Shown: piece after piece, positions 32,754 to 41,681 of the stretch
Layout: each line of letters starts with the position of its first letter
Numbering within the stretch: position 1 is the first letter of the stretch
Assembly (NCBI RefSeq): GCF_013386115.1
Contig: NZ_JACAOR010000014.1
Span: 372,001-436,000 of the forward strand
DNA length: 64,000 bases
Source: Pseudomonas gingeri
Lineage (GTDB): Bacteria > Pseudomonadota > Gammaproteobacteria > Pseudomonadales > Pseudomonadaceae
Direction of reading: 5' to 3'
Position numbers and translations under genes: made by a program
Notes under the pieces: model-generated
Database searches by the model: none
What the model saw: only the letters and a program-made list of their open reading frames with translations
Told to the model about the DNA's origin: nothing

Positions 32754-34112
32754 TCAGACGCTCAGCAACAGGAACTCACGTTCCCAGGAGCTGATCACGC
32801 GCTTGAAGTTCTCGTGTTCGGCGCGCTTGACCGCGACGTAGCCGCGCACGAACTGGGTGCCCAGGTAGCGGTCGATGGTCGGGCAATCCTCCATGTGGGC
32901 CAGGGCATCCTCGATGGTGATCGGCAAGCGCAGGTTGCGACGTTCATAGGCGCGGCCTTCCACGGGCGCGTTGGGCTCGATGCCTTCGATCATGCCCAGG
33001 TAGCCGCACAGCAGGCTGGCGGCGATGGCCAGGTACGGGTTGGCGTCGGCCCCCGGCAGGCGGTTTTCCACGCGCATGGCATCGGGACTGGAAGTGGGGA
33101 CGCGCAGGCCGACGGTGCGGTTTTCCTCGCCCCATTCGACGTTGACCGGTGCCGAGGTGTCCGGCAGGAAGCGGCGGAACGAGTTGACGTTGGGCGCGAA
33201 CATCGGCAGGACCTTGGGGATGTACTTCTGCAGGCCGCCGATGTGGTGCAGGAACAACTCGCTTTTGGAGCCGTCTTCATTGACGAAGATCGGCTTGCCG
33301 GTGGCGATGTCGACCACGCTCTGGTGCAGGTGCATGGCGCTGCCGGGTTCGTCGGCGATGGGCTTGGCCATGAAGGTCGCGGTGACGTTGTGCTTGAGCG
33401 CCGCTTCACGCAGGGTGCGCTTGAATACGGTGATCTGGTCGGCCAGGTCGAGGGCGTCGCCATGGCGGAAGTTGATTTCCATCTGCGCCGGGCCGTCTTC
33501 GTGGATCAGCGTGTCGAGGTCCAGGCCTTGCAGTTCGCACCAGTCGTAGACGTCTTCGAACAGCGGATCGAATTCGTTGGCGGCATCGATGGAGAACGAC
33601 TGTCGGCCGCTCTCGGCACGACCCGAACGGCCCAGTGGCGGCTTGAGCGGCAGGTCCGGGTCTTCGCAGCGTTGGGTCAGGTAGAACTCCATCTCGGGGG
33701 CGACGATGGGCTGCCAGCCCTTGTCGGTGTAGAGCTGCAGGACTTTCTTCAGGACGTTGCGCGGCGACAGCTCGACCGGGTTGCCCTGTTTGTCGAAGGT
33801 GTCGTGGATGACGATGGCGGTCGGCTCGATGGCCCATGGCACCACGTAGATCGCCGAGGCGTCGGGGCGGCAGATCATGTCGATATCGGCGGGGTCGAGC
33901 AGGTCGTAATAGACATCGTCGTCGACGAAGTCCCCGGTTACCGTTTGCAGCAGCACACTTTCCGGCAGGCGCATGCCTCGTTCATGCAGGAACTTGTTGG
34001 TGGGCGCTATCTTGCCGCGAGCGATACCGGTCAGGTCGCTGACCACACACTCTACTTCGGTAATCTTGTGTTCTTTCAGCCAGGAAGACAGCTGATCGAA
34101 AGGGGCATTCAT
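32754..34112 (-). CDS. puuA: Glutamine synthetase family, gamma-glutamylputrescine synthetase-like
   Basis: 452 residues, glutamine synthetase superfamily. N-terminal beta-grasp part (LKEHKITEVECVVSDLTGIA, RGKIAP) and catalytic barrel with APEMEFYLTQR, AQMEINFRHGDALDLADQ, SAMHLHQSVVD and ENRTVGLRVP. It should join glutamate to putrescine (or a related amine) with ATP, the first step of the Puu pathway. The start is the ATG at 34112, with GAGG just upstream. It is the first gene of the minus-strand operon and is divergent from an AraC regulator, with a 172-base promoter gap. Confidence 0.87.
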   Translation of the reverse strand: MNAPFDQLSSWLKEHKITEVECVVSDLTGIARGKIAPTNKFLHERGMRLPESVLLQTVTGDFVDDDVYYDLLDPADIDMICRPDASAIYVVPWAIEPTAIVIHDTFDKQGNPVELSPRNVLKKVLQLYTDKGWQPIVAPEMEFYLTQRCEDPDLPLKPPLGRSGRAESGRQSFSIDAANEFDPLFEDVYDWCELQGLDLDTLIHEDGPAQMEINFRHGDALDLADQITVFKRTLREAALKHNVTATFMAKPIADEPGSAMHLHQSVVDIATGKPIFVNEDGSKSELFLHHIGGLQKYIPKVLPMFAPNVNSFRRFLPDTSAPVNVEWGEENRTVGLRVPTSSPDAMRVENRLPGADANPYLAIAASLLCGYLGMIEGIEPNAPVEGRAYERRNLRLPITIEDALAHMEDCPTIDRYLGTQFVRGYVAVKRAEHENFKRVISSWEREFLLLSV

Positions 34113-34284
34113 AAGGACCTCGTCGTTGGTTTTATCAACGCCAGGTGGGGCCTCCGGTTTGCCTGAAAACGGCGGGAGGCTTCCCCTGCAGCGCATTGAC
34201 GACTATCTTGGGCGAGCTTTGTGGTTCCATCTATCCACTTTTTGAGCTCTAAGACGCACCAAAAAAGTGCGCGACGGTCAGCCC

Positions 34285-35196
34285 ATGACAGAGTCAATTC
34301 CCTTGCGGGTCCAAGCGTTCAATACCGCCGACGTGGCCGAGCAGATCCGCGCGACGCCGGGTTGGGTCCAGCATTACCAGCAGATGTCGCCCGGGCATTT
34401 CGCCGGGCAGATCCGCTATCTGGACCTGCACGGCGTGGAGATCTACGAGGAGTGCATGAACACCCGCGTCGAGCAGAATTTCAGCGCGCCGACAGGCTCG
34501 CTGGCGTTCTGTTTCGATCGCAGTGACAACGCCTTGTATGTGCTCAATGGCGAAAGCCGCAATATCTGGATCACCCCGGAGAACTACCAGGAGATAGCGG
34601 TAGTGTTCGGGCCGGAGTTCGTCCAGCGCCATGGCCTGGATGTCGCGAGGCTGGAGGGCCTGTTCCTGGCGCCGCTCAACGCGCAGCAGAATGCGTTGTT
34701 CTGTCGTTGGCTGAGCGGGACGTTGACGCGCCTGGCACAGACCTTCGATCCGCCGAGCCGGGAGGTCCTGACCGGGCAACTGCTGGAGGACTGCCTGTAT
34801 ATCCTCGATAACGCCTGTGTGCGTCTGGATCACGGTTCGCTGCAGCGTCGGGCGGAGGAGCGGGGGATCATGAAGCGTATCGGCGAATGGGCGGCCGATG
34901 CCCCCGAGGAGACTCTCAACCTGCTGGAGCTTTCCCAGGTCGCCGGGGTTTCATTGCGCCAGTTGCAGCATGCCTTCAAGGCGTTCACCGGGATGACCCC
35001 TACCCACTGGCTGCGCCTGCGCCGCCTGAACAGCGCGCGCAATGAGTTGCTGCGCAGTCGCAACCTGGAGACCACGGTTGCCGAGGTGGCGATGCATTGG
35101 TCGTTTTGGCACCTTGGGCGGTTTTCCAGCAGCTATCGGGCGCTGTTCAAGGAGTTGCCGAGCGAGACCCTGAAGCGTCGGCAACTGATCCGCTAG
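34285..35196 (+). CDS. AraC family regulator divergent from the puu-type operon
   Basis: 303 residues. The N-terminal 190 residues lack a clear cupin HxH motif and resemble the EutR/FeaR-type sensor half (GHFAGQIRYLDLHGVEIYEE). The C-terminal AraC domain shows LLELSQVAGVSLRQLQHAFK, AFTGMTPTHWLRLRRLNSAR and VAEVAMHWSFWHLGRFSSSY, both DNA-reading motifs intact. The ATG at 34285 is preferred over an in-frame start 18 bases earlier. The divergent gap suggests control of the gamma-glutamylputrescine operon. Confidence 0.84.
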   Translation: MTESIPLRVQAFNTADVAEQIRATPGWVQHYQQMSPGHFAGQIRYLDLHGVEIYEECMNTRVEQNFSAPTGSLAFCFDRSDNALYVLNGESRNIWITPENYQEIAVVFGPEFVQRHGLDVARLEGLFLAPLNAQQNALFCRWLSGTLTRLAQTFDPPSREVLTGQLLEDCLYILDNACVRLDHGSLQRRAEERGIMKRIGEWAADAPEETLNLLELSQVAGVSLRQLQHAFKAFTGMTPTHWLRLRRLNSARNELLRSRNLETTVAEVAMHWSFWHLGRFSSSYRALFKELPSETLKRRQLIR

Positions 35197-35203
35197 GTGG
35201 GGA

Positions 35204-35605
35204 TCAGAGACCGCCCAGCAAGTCATGGGCGTTGAGCAGTTCGTAGGCTATTTCCGGATGTTTTTCCAGGCCACGGCGAATCGCCGCGGGGATCGACTGG
35301 CGGGTCTTGCGACACATGCCGGGCAGTTCGTCGATATGAATGCCGATACCGCGCATGGTCCGTACTTCGTTGGGGCCCGGGGCGATGGTCACGCGAATCC
35401 CCAGTTGTTCGTACATCCGATGTTGCAGGCGTTCGAGGTCCGCCAGGCTCTTGAGGTCTTCGAGCCGGTCGAGCAGCACCTTCTCCTCCTGGCGGGTCAG
35501 GCGCAGGATTCGCAGGTCGGTGCCGGGCGTGTCCAGCAGGCGTTCCCGCTCGCAGATGCAGGCGCCGGGTGGACAGGGCTGGCGGATCGGAGGCATGGGG
35601 TTCAT
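35204..35605 (-). CDS. Conserved hypothetical protein with Cys-rich N-terminus
   Basis: 133 residues, no signal peptide or membrane span. The N-terminus PPIRQPCPPGACICERERLL holds three closely spaced cysteines that could bind a metal; then helical charged segments (LTRQEEKVLLDRLEDLKSLA). I have a weak memory of similar pseudomonad proteins of unknown function. It lies 35 bases upstream of ampC's 3' end, on the same strand, and is convergent with the AraC gene. Frame, length and codon bias support a real gene; no function is claimed. Confidence 0.6.
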   Translation of the reverse strand: MNPMPPIRQPCPPGACICERERLLDTPGTDLRILRLTRQEEKVLLDRLEDLKSLADLERLQHRMYEQLGIRVTIAPGPNEVRTMRGIGIHIDELPGMCRKTRQSIPAAIRRGLEKHPEIAYELLNAHDLLGGL

Positions 35606-35640
35606 GGACTCCGATCATAGCTAACCGGGCCGGCTTTTGC

Positions 35641-36807
35641 TCATCGGCTTTGCAGCGCACTCAGCACTTCATAGGCGGCCTTGACCCGAAGCGGATTCGG
35701 GTAGTTCTTGTTGGCCAGCATCACGATGCCGATATCCTTGGCTGGTACATAGGCGACATAGGCGCCGAAGCCACTGGTCGAGCCGGTCTTGTTCACCCAC
35801 CTGTCGGCGCGTGGTGCCTCTGGCGTCTTGAACCAGCTGGTTTTCTGCGGGTCAAGCATCGTGTTCGAGTTGCCTTCGGTCAGGGTATCCAGCTTGACCG
35901 GGTAGGGGTAGAGCTCCCAACCCAGGCCCTGGGTGGTGTTCCCGAACTGGTAGTAGCCGGTGTGGGTCAAGGCGATCGCCTGCTGCAACGGCGCCTCCAG
36001 CTGTTGCGGCTTCATGTTCACCTGGACGTAATGCAGCAGGTCGCTGGATGTGGTCTTGATGCCATAGGCTTCGGAGTCCATCGCACCAGGGCCGACCCTG
36101 GAAAGGGAGTCGTCTTTCTTGTAACCCTGGGCATAACGGTTCATCCGGTCCTTGGGGACCCTGACGTAGCTATCCTGGAGCCCCAGCTTGGGAAGCAGCG
36201 TCTTTTCCATCAGATCATCAAACGGCCGGCCCAGGCTTCTGGCTGCCACGTAGCCGAACAGGCCGAGGCTCGGATTCGAATACTGCCGTTGCTCGCCGGC
36301 GGGGTAAGTCGGTTTCCAGTTCTGGAAGTAGCCGAGCATCTTGTCCGAGCTGTCCGCCTCATCCGGGAATTGCAGCGGCAGGCCGCCGGGAGTGTAGGTA
36401 CCCAGTTGCAGTACGCTGATCTTGTCGAAGGCACTGCCTCGCAGCTCGGGCAGGTAGTGGCTGGCGTTTTCCGAGAGCGACAGTTTGCCCTGGGCGACGG
36501 CGTAGCCGGCGAGGGTGGCGGTAAAGGTCTTGCTGACCGAGCCGATCTCGAACAGGGTGTTTTCCGTCACGGCCTGCTTGCCGGCTTTCGACGCCACGCC
36601 GTAGTTAAAGTAATGTGCCTGGCCATTGACGAGTACCGCCACGGCCATGCCGGGAATGCCCTGTTCCTGCATGAGGGGACGAACCGCTGCGTCCACGACA
36701 GCCTTGAGTTCGGCAGGTGTGGCAGCGGCGGCAAGACAGTTTCCGGAGCCGAGCAGACCCAGGAGGGTGGCGAGCAATGTGCTTCTGAAAGGAATTTTCT
36801 TTGGCAT
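35641..36807 (-). CDS. ampC: Class C beta-lactamase AmpC
   Basis: 388 residues, periplasmic serine beta-lactamase. Signal peptide to about residue 26 (ends in GNCLA). All class C motifs are present: SVSK at 90-93 with the nucleophile Ser90, YSN at 176-178, KTG at 340-342, plus the LGTYTPGGLPLQFP loop. Among several in-frame ATGs, the one at 36807 (MPKKIPF) has GGAAAG 10 bases upstream and gives the usual length. The divergent ampR, 249 bases away, is its known regulator: inducible expression through cell-wall fragments is expected. Confidence 0.93.
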   Translation of the reverse strand: MPKKIPFRSTLLATLLGLLGSGNCLAAAATPAELKAVVDAAVRPLMQEQGIPGMAVAVLVNGQAHYFNYGVASKAGKQAVTENTLFEIGSVSKTFTATLAGYAVAQGKLSLSENASHYLPELRGSAFDKISVLQLGTYTPGGLPLQFPDEADSSDKMLGYFQNWKPTYPAGEQRQYSNPSLGLFGYVAARSLGRPFDDLMEKTLLPKLGLQDSYVRVPKDRMNRYAQGYKKDDSLSRVGPGAMDSEAYGIKTTSSDLLHYVQVNMKPQQLEAPLQQAIALTHTGYYQFGNTTQGLGWELYPYPVKLDTLTEGNSNTMLDPQKTSWFKTPEAPRADRWVNKTGSTSGFGAYVAYVPAKDIGIVMLANKNYPNPLRVKAAYEVLSALQSR

Positions 36808-37056
36808 GATCTGGCTACTTTCCATGAATTTCATCTTGTTTTGTTACATTTTGCCGGGCAGGCTCAAGGGCGGTCCGTCTTCGCCCTCAAGTGCCTGATG
36901 GATTGACGAACACCGCATCGAGCGGTGACAGCGGCTGCCGAGCACGAGGCGACAAGGAGGCTGGTGTGCAATGCGAGGCTCAATCTATGCGATGACCCTA
37001 TCATCGGCAAACGACGAATTTTCGGATTAGCCATTAGGAAAATTAGGAGATCAAGT

Positions 37057-38004
37057 GTGGTTCGACCTCACCTGCCGTTGAATGCTCTGCGTGCGTTCGA
37101 AGCGTCGGCACGCCATCTGAGCTTTACCCGGGCGGCTGTCGAGCTGTGCGTGACCCAGGCGGCGGTCAGTCATCAGGTCAAGAGCCTGGAAAGTCAGTTG
37201 AAGGTCACGTTGTTCAAGCGCCTGCCCCGTGGCCTGATGCTGACCGCCGAGGGCGAAAGCCTGCTGCCGGTGGTGCGCGACTCCTTCGATCGGATCGCGC
37301 AGGCCCTGGGTCGGTTCGAGGGAGGCCATTATCGCGAGGTGCTGACAGTGGGGGCGGTCGGGACCTTTGCGGTGGGCTGGCTGCTGCCGCGCCTGGCGGA
37401 TTTCCAGGCTCGCCATCCGTTTATCGACCTGCGTCTGTCGACCAACAACAACCGGGTGGACGTAGCGGCCGAAGGGCTCGACTTCGCCATTCGTTTTGGC
37501 GCGGGGGCATGGCATGGCGTCGACGCCATGCGTCTGTTGGAGGCACCACTGTCGGTGTTGTGTATTCCGGAAATTGCCCGGCAACTCCACACCCCGGCGG
37601 ACGTATTGAAACAGACGCTGCTGCGTTCCTACCGTACGGACGAGTGGCCGGAATGGTTCCAGGCCGCCGGATTGCCGGGTAACAGCCTGGTCACCAACAG
37701 CATCGTCTTCGATTCTTCGCTGGCGATGATGGAGGTGGCGCTCCAGGGCGCCGGAGTGGCCCTGGCACCGACCATGATGTTCTCCCGGCAACTGGACGCC
37801 GGTGATATCCGCCAACCCTTCGATATCGGCATCGTGACGGGTAGTTACTGGCTGACAAGGCTGCAGTCACGTCCGGAGACGTCGGCAATGGCTGCCTTTC
37901 GCAGTTGGCTCATCGAGCAACTTCAGGATTCAGGAGTGAATCAGGGCAATGGCAAACGACACCACGATTGCACAAGCGATGGCCAAATTCAGATTCATGA
38001 GTGA
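37057..38004 (+). CDS. ampR: LysR family regulator AmpR
   Basis: 315 residues with a GTG start (VVRPHLPLNALRAFEASARH) behind AGGAGA at 37045-37050; a longer open frame upstream is not credible. The sequence matches known AmpR: FTRAAVELCVTQAAVSHQVK helix-turn-helix, FKRLPRGLMLTAEGESLLPV, and VAAEGLDFAIRFGAGAWHGV in the effector domain that senses UDP-MurNAc-pentapeptide or anhydromuropeptides. Divergent from ampC. It is about 20 residues longer at the C-terminus than the P. aeruginosa protein, with a polar His/Asp-rich tail (NGKRHHDCTSDGQIQIHE). Confidence 0.92.
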   Translation: MVRPHLPLNALRAFEASARHLSFTRAAVELCVTQAAVSHQVKSLESQLKVTLFKRLPRGLMLTAEGESLLPVVRDSFDRIAQALGRFEGGHYREVLTVGAVGTFAVGWLLPRLADFQARHPFIDLRLSTNNNRVDVAAEGLDFAIRFGAGAWHGVDAMRLLEAPLSVLCIPEIARQLHTPADVLKQTLLRSYRTDEWPEWFQAAGLPGNSLVTNSIVFDSSLAMMEVALQGAGVALAPTMMFSRQLDAGDIRQPFDIGIVTGSYWLTRLQSRPETSAMAAFRSWLIEQLQDSGVNQGNGKRHHDCTSDGQIQIHE

Positions 38005-38012
38005 GCGTCCGG

Positions 38013-38036
38013 CAGGATAGGAGGTGGCCTATCCTG
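38013..38036 (+). terminator. Hairpin after ampR
   Basis: CAGGATAGG (38013-38021) and CCTATCCTG (38028-38036) are perfect 9-base arms around AGGTGG, 8 bases after the ampR stop. A GAGGGGG follows instead of an immediate T-run, so termination strength is uncertain; a T-rich stretch occurs about 35 bases later. Confidence 0.5.
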
Positions 38037-38122
38037 GAGGGGGCTGTTGAAAATAAAAAATTCTGTTTTGCGATTTGAATGATCAATCGAAATGATGATT
38101 CAACACGTCGGGTCAGGCTGGT

Positions 38123-38881
38123 TCAGGGAGCCAGCAACTCGAACGCCAGCTTGAACAGCGGAATGGCGACGCAGACGATGACCAGGCCAATCTGCCAGCG
38201 CATTACATTGATCTGTGACTGCATGCCCGACATCGACAATCGCAGCTCCGCTCCCTGTTCCTGCATCGATAGGCGCAGCTCGCTGCCTTGTTCCCTGATC
38301 TGTGAACGGAGCTCGGCATTCTGTTCAAACATCAGGGTTCGCAGCTCGTTACACTGTTCCTTGATCGAGCTGCGTAGCTCATTGCCCTGCTCCTTGATCG
38401 AGTTGCGTAACTCATTGCCTTGCTCGTTGATCAGGCCGCGTAGCTCGTTACACTGTTCCTTGATCGAGCTGCGTAACTCATTGCCCTGCTCGCTGATCAG
38501 ACCACGCAGTTCGTTGCTCTGCTCCTTGATCGAGTTGCGTAACTCATTGCCCTGCTCGTTGATCAGGCCGCGCAGTTCGTTGCTCTGCTCCTTGATCGAG
38601 GCGCGTAACTCATTACCTTGCTCGCTGATCAGGTTACGTAGTTCATGACTCTGTTCCTTGATCGAGCTGCGTAGCTCGTTACCCAGTTCTTTGATCGAAC
38701 CGCGCAACTCATCACCCTGTTCCTTGATTGACGTCCGCAGGCGCTCTTCGGTCTGTAGCAGATCTGGCTTTGACGTAAAGTCCTGCATATCGGCCTCCCA
38801 GGCATCTACCACAGCCTTGGCTTTGTCGGTCGGAGCGTTGGTGGCGACCAGCGCATCGTATAGGCTCAGGGATAGTCTCAT
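38123..38881 (-). CDS. Hendecad-repeat coiled-coil protein with C-terminal membrane anchor
   Basis: 252 residues. An N-terminal 50-residue head (LSLYDALVATNAPTDKAKAV, VDAWEADMQ) is followed from residue 51 by 15 successive 11-residue repeats of the type SIKEQGNELRG / LINEQGNELRN, giving a long right-handed coiled coil, and a single hydrophobic span at about 229-250 near the C-terminus. Head, coil and tail anchor resemble the bacterial CCDC90/DUF1640 type. AGGAG 5 bases ahead of the ATG fixes the start. The protein should project from the inner membrane into the cytoplasm; its function is unknown. It is a monocistronic gene after ampR. Confidence 0.75.
   Translation of the reverse strand: MRLSLSLYDALVATNAPTDKAKAVVDAWEADMQDFTSKPDLLQTEERLRTSIKEQGDELRGSIKELGNELRSSIKEQSHELRNLISEQGNELRASIKEQSNELRGLINEQGNELRNSIKEQSNELRGLISEQGNELRSSIKEQCNELRGLINEQGNELRNSIKEQGNELRSSIKEQCNELRTLMFEQNAELRSQIREQGSELRLSMQEQGAELRLSMSGMQSQINVMRWQIGLVIVCVAIPLFKLAFELLAP
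38237..38731 (-). repeat. 33-bp in-frame tandem repeats coding for 11-residue units
   Basis: Fifteen 33-base units, codons 51-215 of the coiled-coil gene. Two alternating subtypes are visible (SIKEQ-type and LI-N/S-EQ-type, as 66-base higher-order units), with the middle units most alike at DNA level and the outer ones diverged. The pattern suggests expansion by slippage or unequal crossing-over while keeping frame, so repeat number probably differs among strains. Confidence 0.85.
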
Positions 38882-39009
38882 CGTTGCTCCTGCAATAGAC
38901 GATAGCGATTCTGGTGGAATAATCGACTCAAACTTGCAGGGTCTGATAGTCAGGCTTTTCTTCAGATTTTGTAGGTAAGTCCTTAGCCTTTTGCGCGCAG
39001 TTGATCGTT

Positions 39010-40230
39010 TTATGTAGCCTGGCGGGACGCCCAGTCCCGTTGCCGCCGGGCCACCGCCTGGGCGGTTTCTCCCACCAGCGCCTCGTAGACCGAGGGGGCA
39101 GTGGCACCCTCGGTGCTGATCAGCAAGACCCGTGAGTGCCTATCCAGACCCACCTCGTCCTTGAGTGCCGGGGATTTGAGTAGATGGATCAGTCCGGCCA
39201 GTCCGGCAACCGCCGACTCGCCCGCTATCAGCGGGCTGTCGCGTCGACTGCCACGGGCCAGGAGGCGCATTGCGTCGACCGCTTCATCGTCTTCGATCGC
39301 CAGGAAGTGATCGATGCCCGGACGCAGGAATTTCCACGCCAGGGGAGAGGTTTCGCCACAGGCCAGCCCGGCCATTATCGAGTCCACCGAACCCTGGGTC
39401 CGGCTGGCACGACCACTGATGGCACTCTGTAGGAGGCAGTCGGCCTGCCGCGGTTCTACCACGATCATCCGTGGCCGGGCCTGCCCGTGGTGTTCCCAGA
39501 AGTAGCTGGCGATCCCGGCGGCCAGGCCGCCGACGCCGCCTTGCAACAGCAGATGAGTAAAGGCGGGTTGTCCATGGTGCTGTTCGAGCACTTCGGCGGC
39601 AATGGTGCCGTAGCCTTGCATCACGTCGCGGGGGATATCCTCGTACCCCTCATAGGAGGTGTCGGAAACCACCCACCAGCCATTGGCGGTTGCCAGTCGC
39701 GCAGCCTCTTCGACGGAGGCGTCATAGTGGCCGCTGATGCGTACGATCCGCGCGCCATAGGCGGCGATGGCGGCTTCCCGTTCGTGGCTGACATTCGCAT
39801 GCAGGACGATAACGCAACGGCAGCCGATGCTTTGCGCCGCCGCCGCCAGCGCACGCCCGTGATTGCCATCGGTGGCGCTGATGACCGTGAAGTCGGCCAG
39901 TGTGTCGCGATAGTCGCCGTTGAGCAGGCGCGCCACGTCGAAATGTCGTTGCGCAAACTGCCGAAGCAACAGGTGCAACAGGGCGACCGGGGCACCCAGG
40001 GCCTTGAAACTGCCGAGTTCGGAGCGTGCCGATTCATCCTTCACGCACAGTTGGTCGATGCCCAGGCTGGCTGCCAGGTCCGGTAGTTCGAACAGCGGCG
40101 TCGGGCCCGGGTTCAGCCGGCTCCAGCCGGCCAGCCAGGCACGACTCTGGTTGGCTTGCTCAATGTTGAGAATGGCCTTCAGTTCATCGGGGTAGTCCTG
40201 GCGGCAGGCATTTTCATTGGTGATCAGCAT
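39010..40230 (-). CDS. dpaL: Diaminopropionate ammonia-lyase
   Basis: 406 residues, fold type II PLP enzyme, converting 2,3-diaminopropionate to pyruvate and ammonia. The PLP lysine is K76 in SELGSFKALGAP; the TDGNHGRALAAAAQSIGC loop and the glycine-rich phosphate site LLQGGVGGLAAG are intact. The first ATG, 40230, has GGAG 6 bases upstream; a TTG four codons earlier is less likely. An M20 amidohydrolase gene precedes it by 45 bases on the same strand, the same pairing as ygeX-ygeY in E. coli. Confidence 0.87.
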   Translation of the reverse strand: MLITNENACRQDYPDELKAILNIEQANQSRAWLAGWSRLNPGPTPLFELPDLAASLGIDQLCVKDESARSELGSFKALGAPVALLHLLLRQFAQRHFDVARLLNGDYRDTLADFTVISATDGNHGRALAAAAQSIGCRCVIVLHANVSHEREAAIAAYGARIVRISGHYDASVEEAARLATANGWWVVSDTSYEGYEDIPRDVMQGYGTIAAEVLEQHHGQPAFTHLLLQGGVGGLAAGIASYFWEHHGQARPRMIVVEPRQADCLLQSAISGRASRTQGSVDSIMAGLACGETSPLAWKFLRPGIDHFLAIEDDEAVDAMRLLARGSRRDSPLIAGESAVAGLAGLIHLLKSPALKDEVGLDRHSRVLLISTEGATAPSVYEALVGETAQAVARRQRDWASRQAT

Positions 40231-40275
40231 GGAGTACTCCAAGGGACGGGAAGCGGGCGTGGGACTCGCGGGCGA

Positions 40276-41538
40276 TCAGCGGCAAGTGGCGAGGCGGCGG
40301 GTCACAACGTCGAGCAACACCTCGGCACCCTTGAGCAGTTGCCCGTCGTCGGTGTGTTCCCGTGGGTTGTGGCTGATGCCGCCTTGGCTTGGCACGAAGA
40401 TCATCGCCGCCGGGGCGATACGGGCGATCATCTGGGCGTCATGTCCGGCCCCGGAAGTCATGCGCCGTGACGAGAATCCCAGGCGTCGGGCCGAGGCCTC
40501 GATTTCGTCCGCCAGTCCGGTATCGAAGACCACCGGCTGGAAGCGCACCAGTTGTTCGCACTGGATATTTACGCCTTCCTGCTCGGAGACTTGCCCGATG
40601 ATCGCGTTGAGGCGTTGCTCGGCCGCTTGCAGGCGGGCCTCGTCCGGATCGCGCAGATCGACGGTGAATGTCGCCTTGCGCGGGATCACGTTGATCACAT
40701 CCGGTTCGAAACGCATGCAGCCGACAGTCGCCAGGGTAGTGCCGGCCGAAGCCAGGGCGATCTCGCGCAATTGACTGACCAGGGTGCTGGCGGCCCAGCC
40801 GGCATCATGGCGCAGGTTGATCGGGGTGGTGCCGGCATGATTGGCGTTGCCCTGTACCGTGACCCGCTGCCAGGAGATGCCCTGCAGGTTCTCGACCACG
40901 CCAATCAGGGTGTTTTCCGCTTCCAGGATCGGTCCCTGTTCGATGTGCAACTCCAGGTATTCATGGGGCACGATGCTGCCCGGCTGCAACTCGCCGGCAT
41001 AGCCGATACGCGCCAGCTCATCGCCGAGGCGCGTGCCGTCGGTGTCCCGGGTCGACAGTGCCACCTCGAGCGTCAGGCCACCGGCGTGCACCAGCGAACC
41101 CATCATGTCCGGCTGGTAGCGCACGCCTTCTTCATTGCTGAACGCGGCAATCACCAACGGGCGGGCGGGATGCTCGTCAGCCTCGCGAAAGGCGCGGGCC
41201 ACCGCCAGGCCGGCGAGCACGCCGTAGCAGCCATCCAGCGCGCCGGCGTTGGTCACGGTGTCGATATGGGAGCCGATCATCAGCGGCGCCTGCGCGGTGC
41301 CATGCCGAGGATTCAAGGTGCCGAAGATATTGCCGATGCGGTCGATCCGTATCTCGAGTGCCAATTCGTTCATCCACTCGACCAGTTGATCGCGCCCGGC
41401 TTTTTCCGCGTCGGTGAAGGCGATGCGTGTGCGTCCTCCTGCCTCATGGTCGCGGCCGATCTCGCCAAGCACCCGGATCTGTCGCAGGAGTTCGTCGCTG
41501 TTCAGGTGCAGGGCGGTGTGGGGGACGGGATCGGTCAT
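40276..41538 (-). CDS. M20 family Zn-dependent amidohydrolase (carbamoylase/allantoate hydrolase type)
   Basis: 420 residues, a dinuclear metal amidase. Metal-binding motifs: GSHIDTVTNAGALDGCYGVL (His and Asp) and AFSNEEGVRYQPD (Glu pair); ELHIEQGPILEAEN with a further His/Glu, and the C-terminal His in TSGAGHDAQMIARI. This layout is that of N-carbamoyl-L-amino acid hydrolases and allantoate amidohydrolases. Being the first gene before dpaL, it may release diaminopropionate from an N-acyl or N-carbamoyl precursor. It is divergent from an Lrp regulator, with a 143-base gap. Confidence 0.85.
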   Translation of the reverse strand: MTDPVPHTALHLNSDELLRQIRVLGEIGRDHEAGGRTRIAFTDAEKAGRDQLVEWMNELALEIRIDRIGNIFGTLNPRHGTAQAPLMIGSHIDTVTNAGALDGCYGVLAGLAVARAFREADEHPARPLVIAAFSNEEGVRYQPDMMGSLVHAGGLTLEVALSTRDTDGTRLGDELARIGYAGELQPGSIVPHEYLELHIEQGPILEAENTLIGVVENLQGISWQRVTVQGNANHAGTTPINLRHDAGWAASTLVSQLREIALASAGTTLATVGCMRFEPDVINVIPRKATFTVDLRDPDEARLQAAEQRLNAIIGQVSEQEGVNIQCEQLVRFQPVVFDTGLADEIEASARRLGFSSRRMTSGAGHDAQMIARIAPAAMIFVPSQGGISHNPREHTDDGQLLKGAEVLLDVVTRRLATCR

Positions 41539-41681
41539 CGGCGACTCTCTTGTCTGGAGGTTCTGGGGGTGAATGAAATAATATCCCGCGTGACGCTGAT
41601 TCTTTCCTTGAAATTCAGGCCATGGCTGATGTTTTCTTGCATCATCGAACAGGTCTGATCAATTTTATTGCGAGGTGCTCC

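Noticed and set aside
38237..38731. 33-base tandem units resembling a CRISPR array
   Set aside because: Units are directly adjacent with no unique spacers, stay in one reading frame and encode a regular coiled coil; no cas genes are near.
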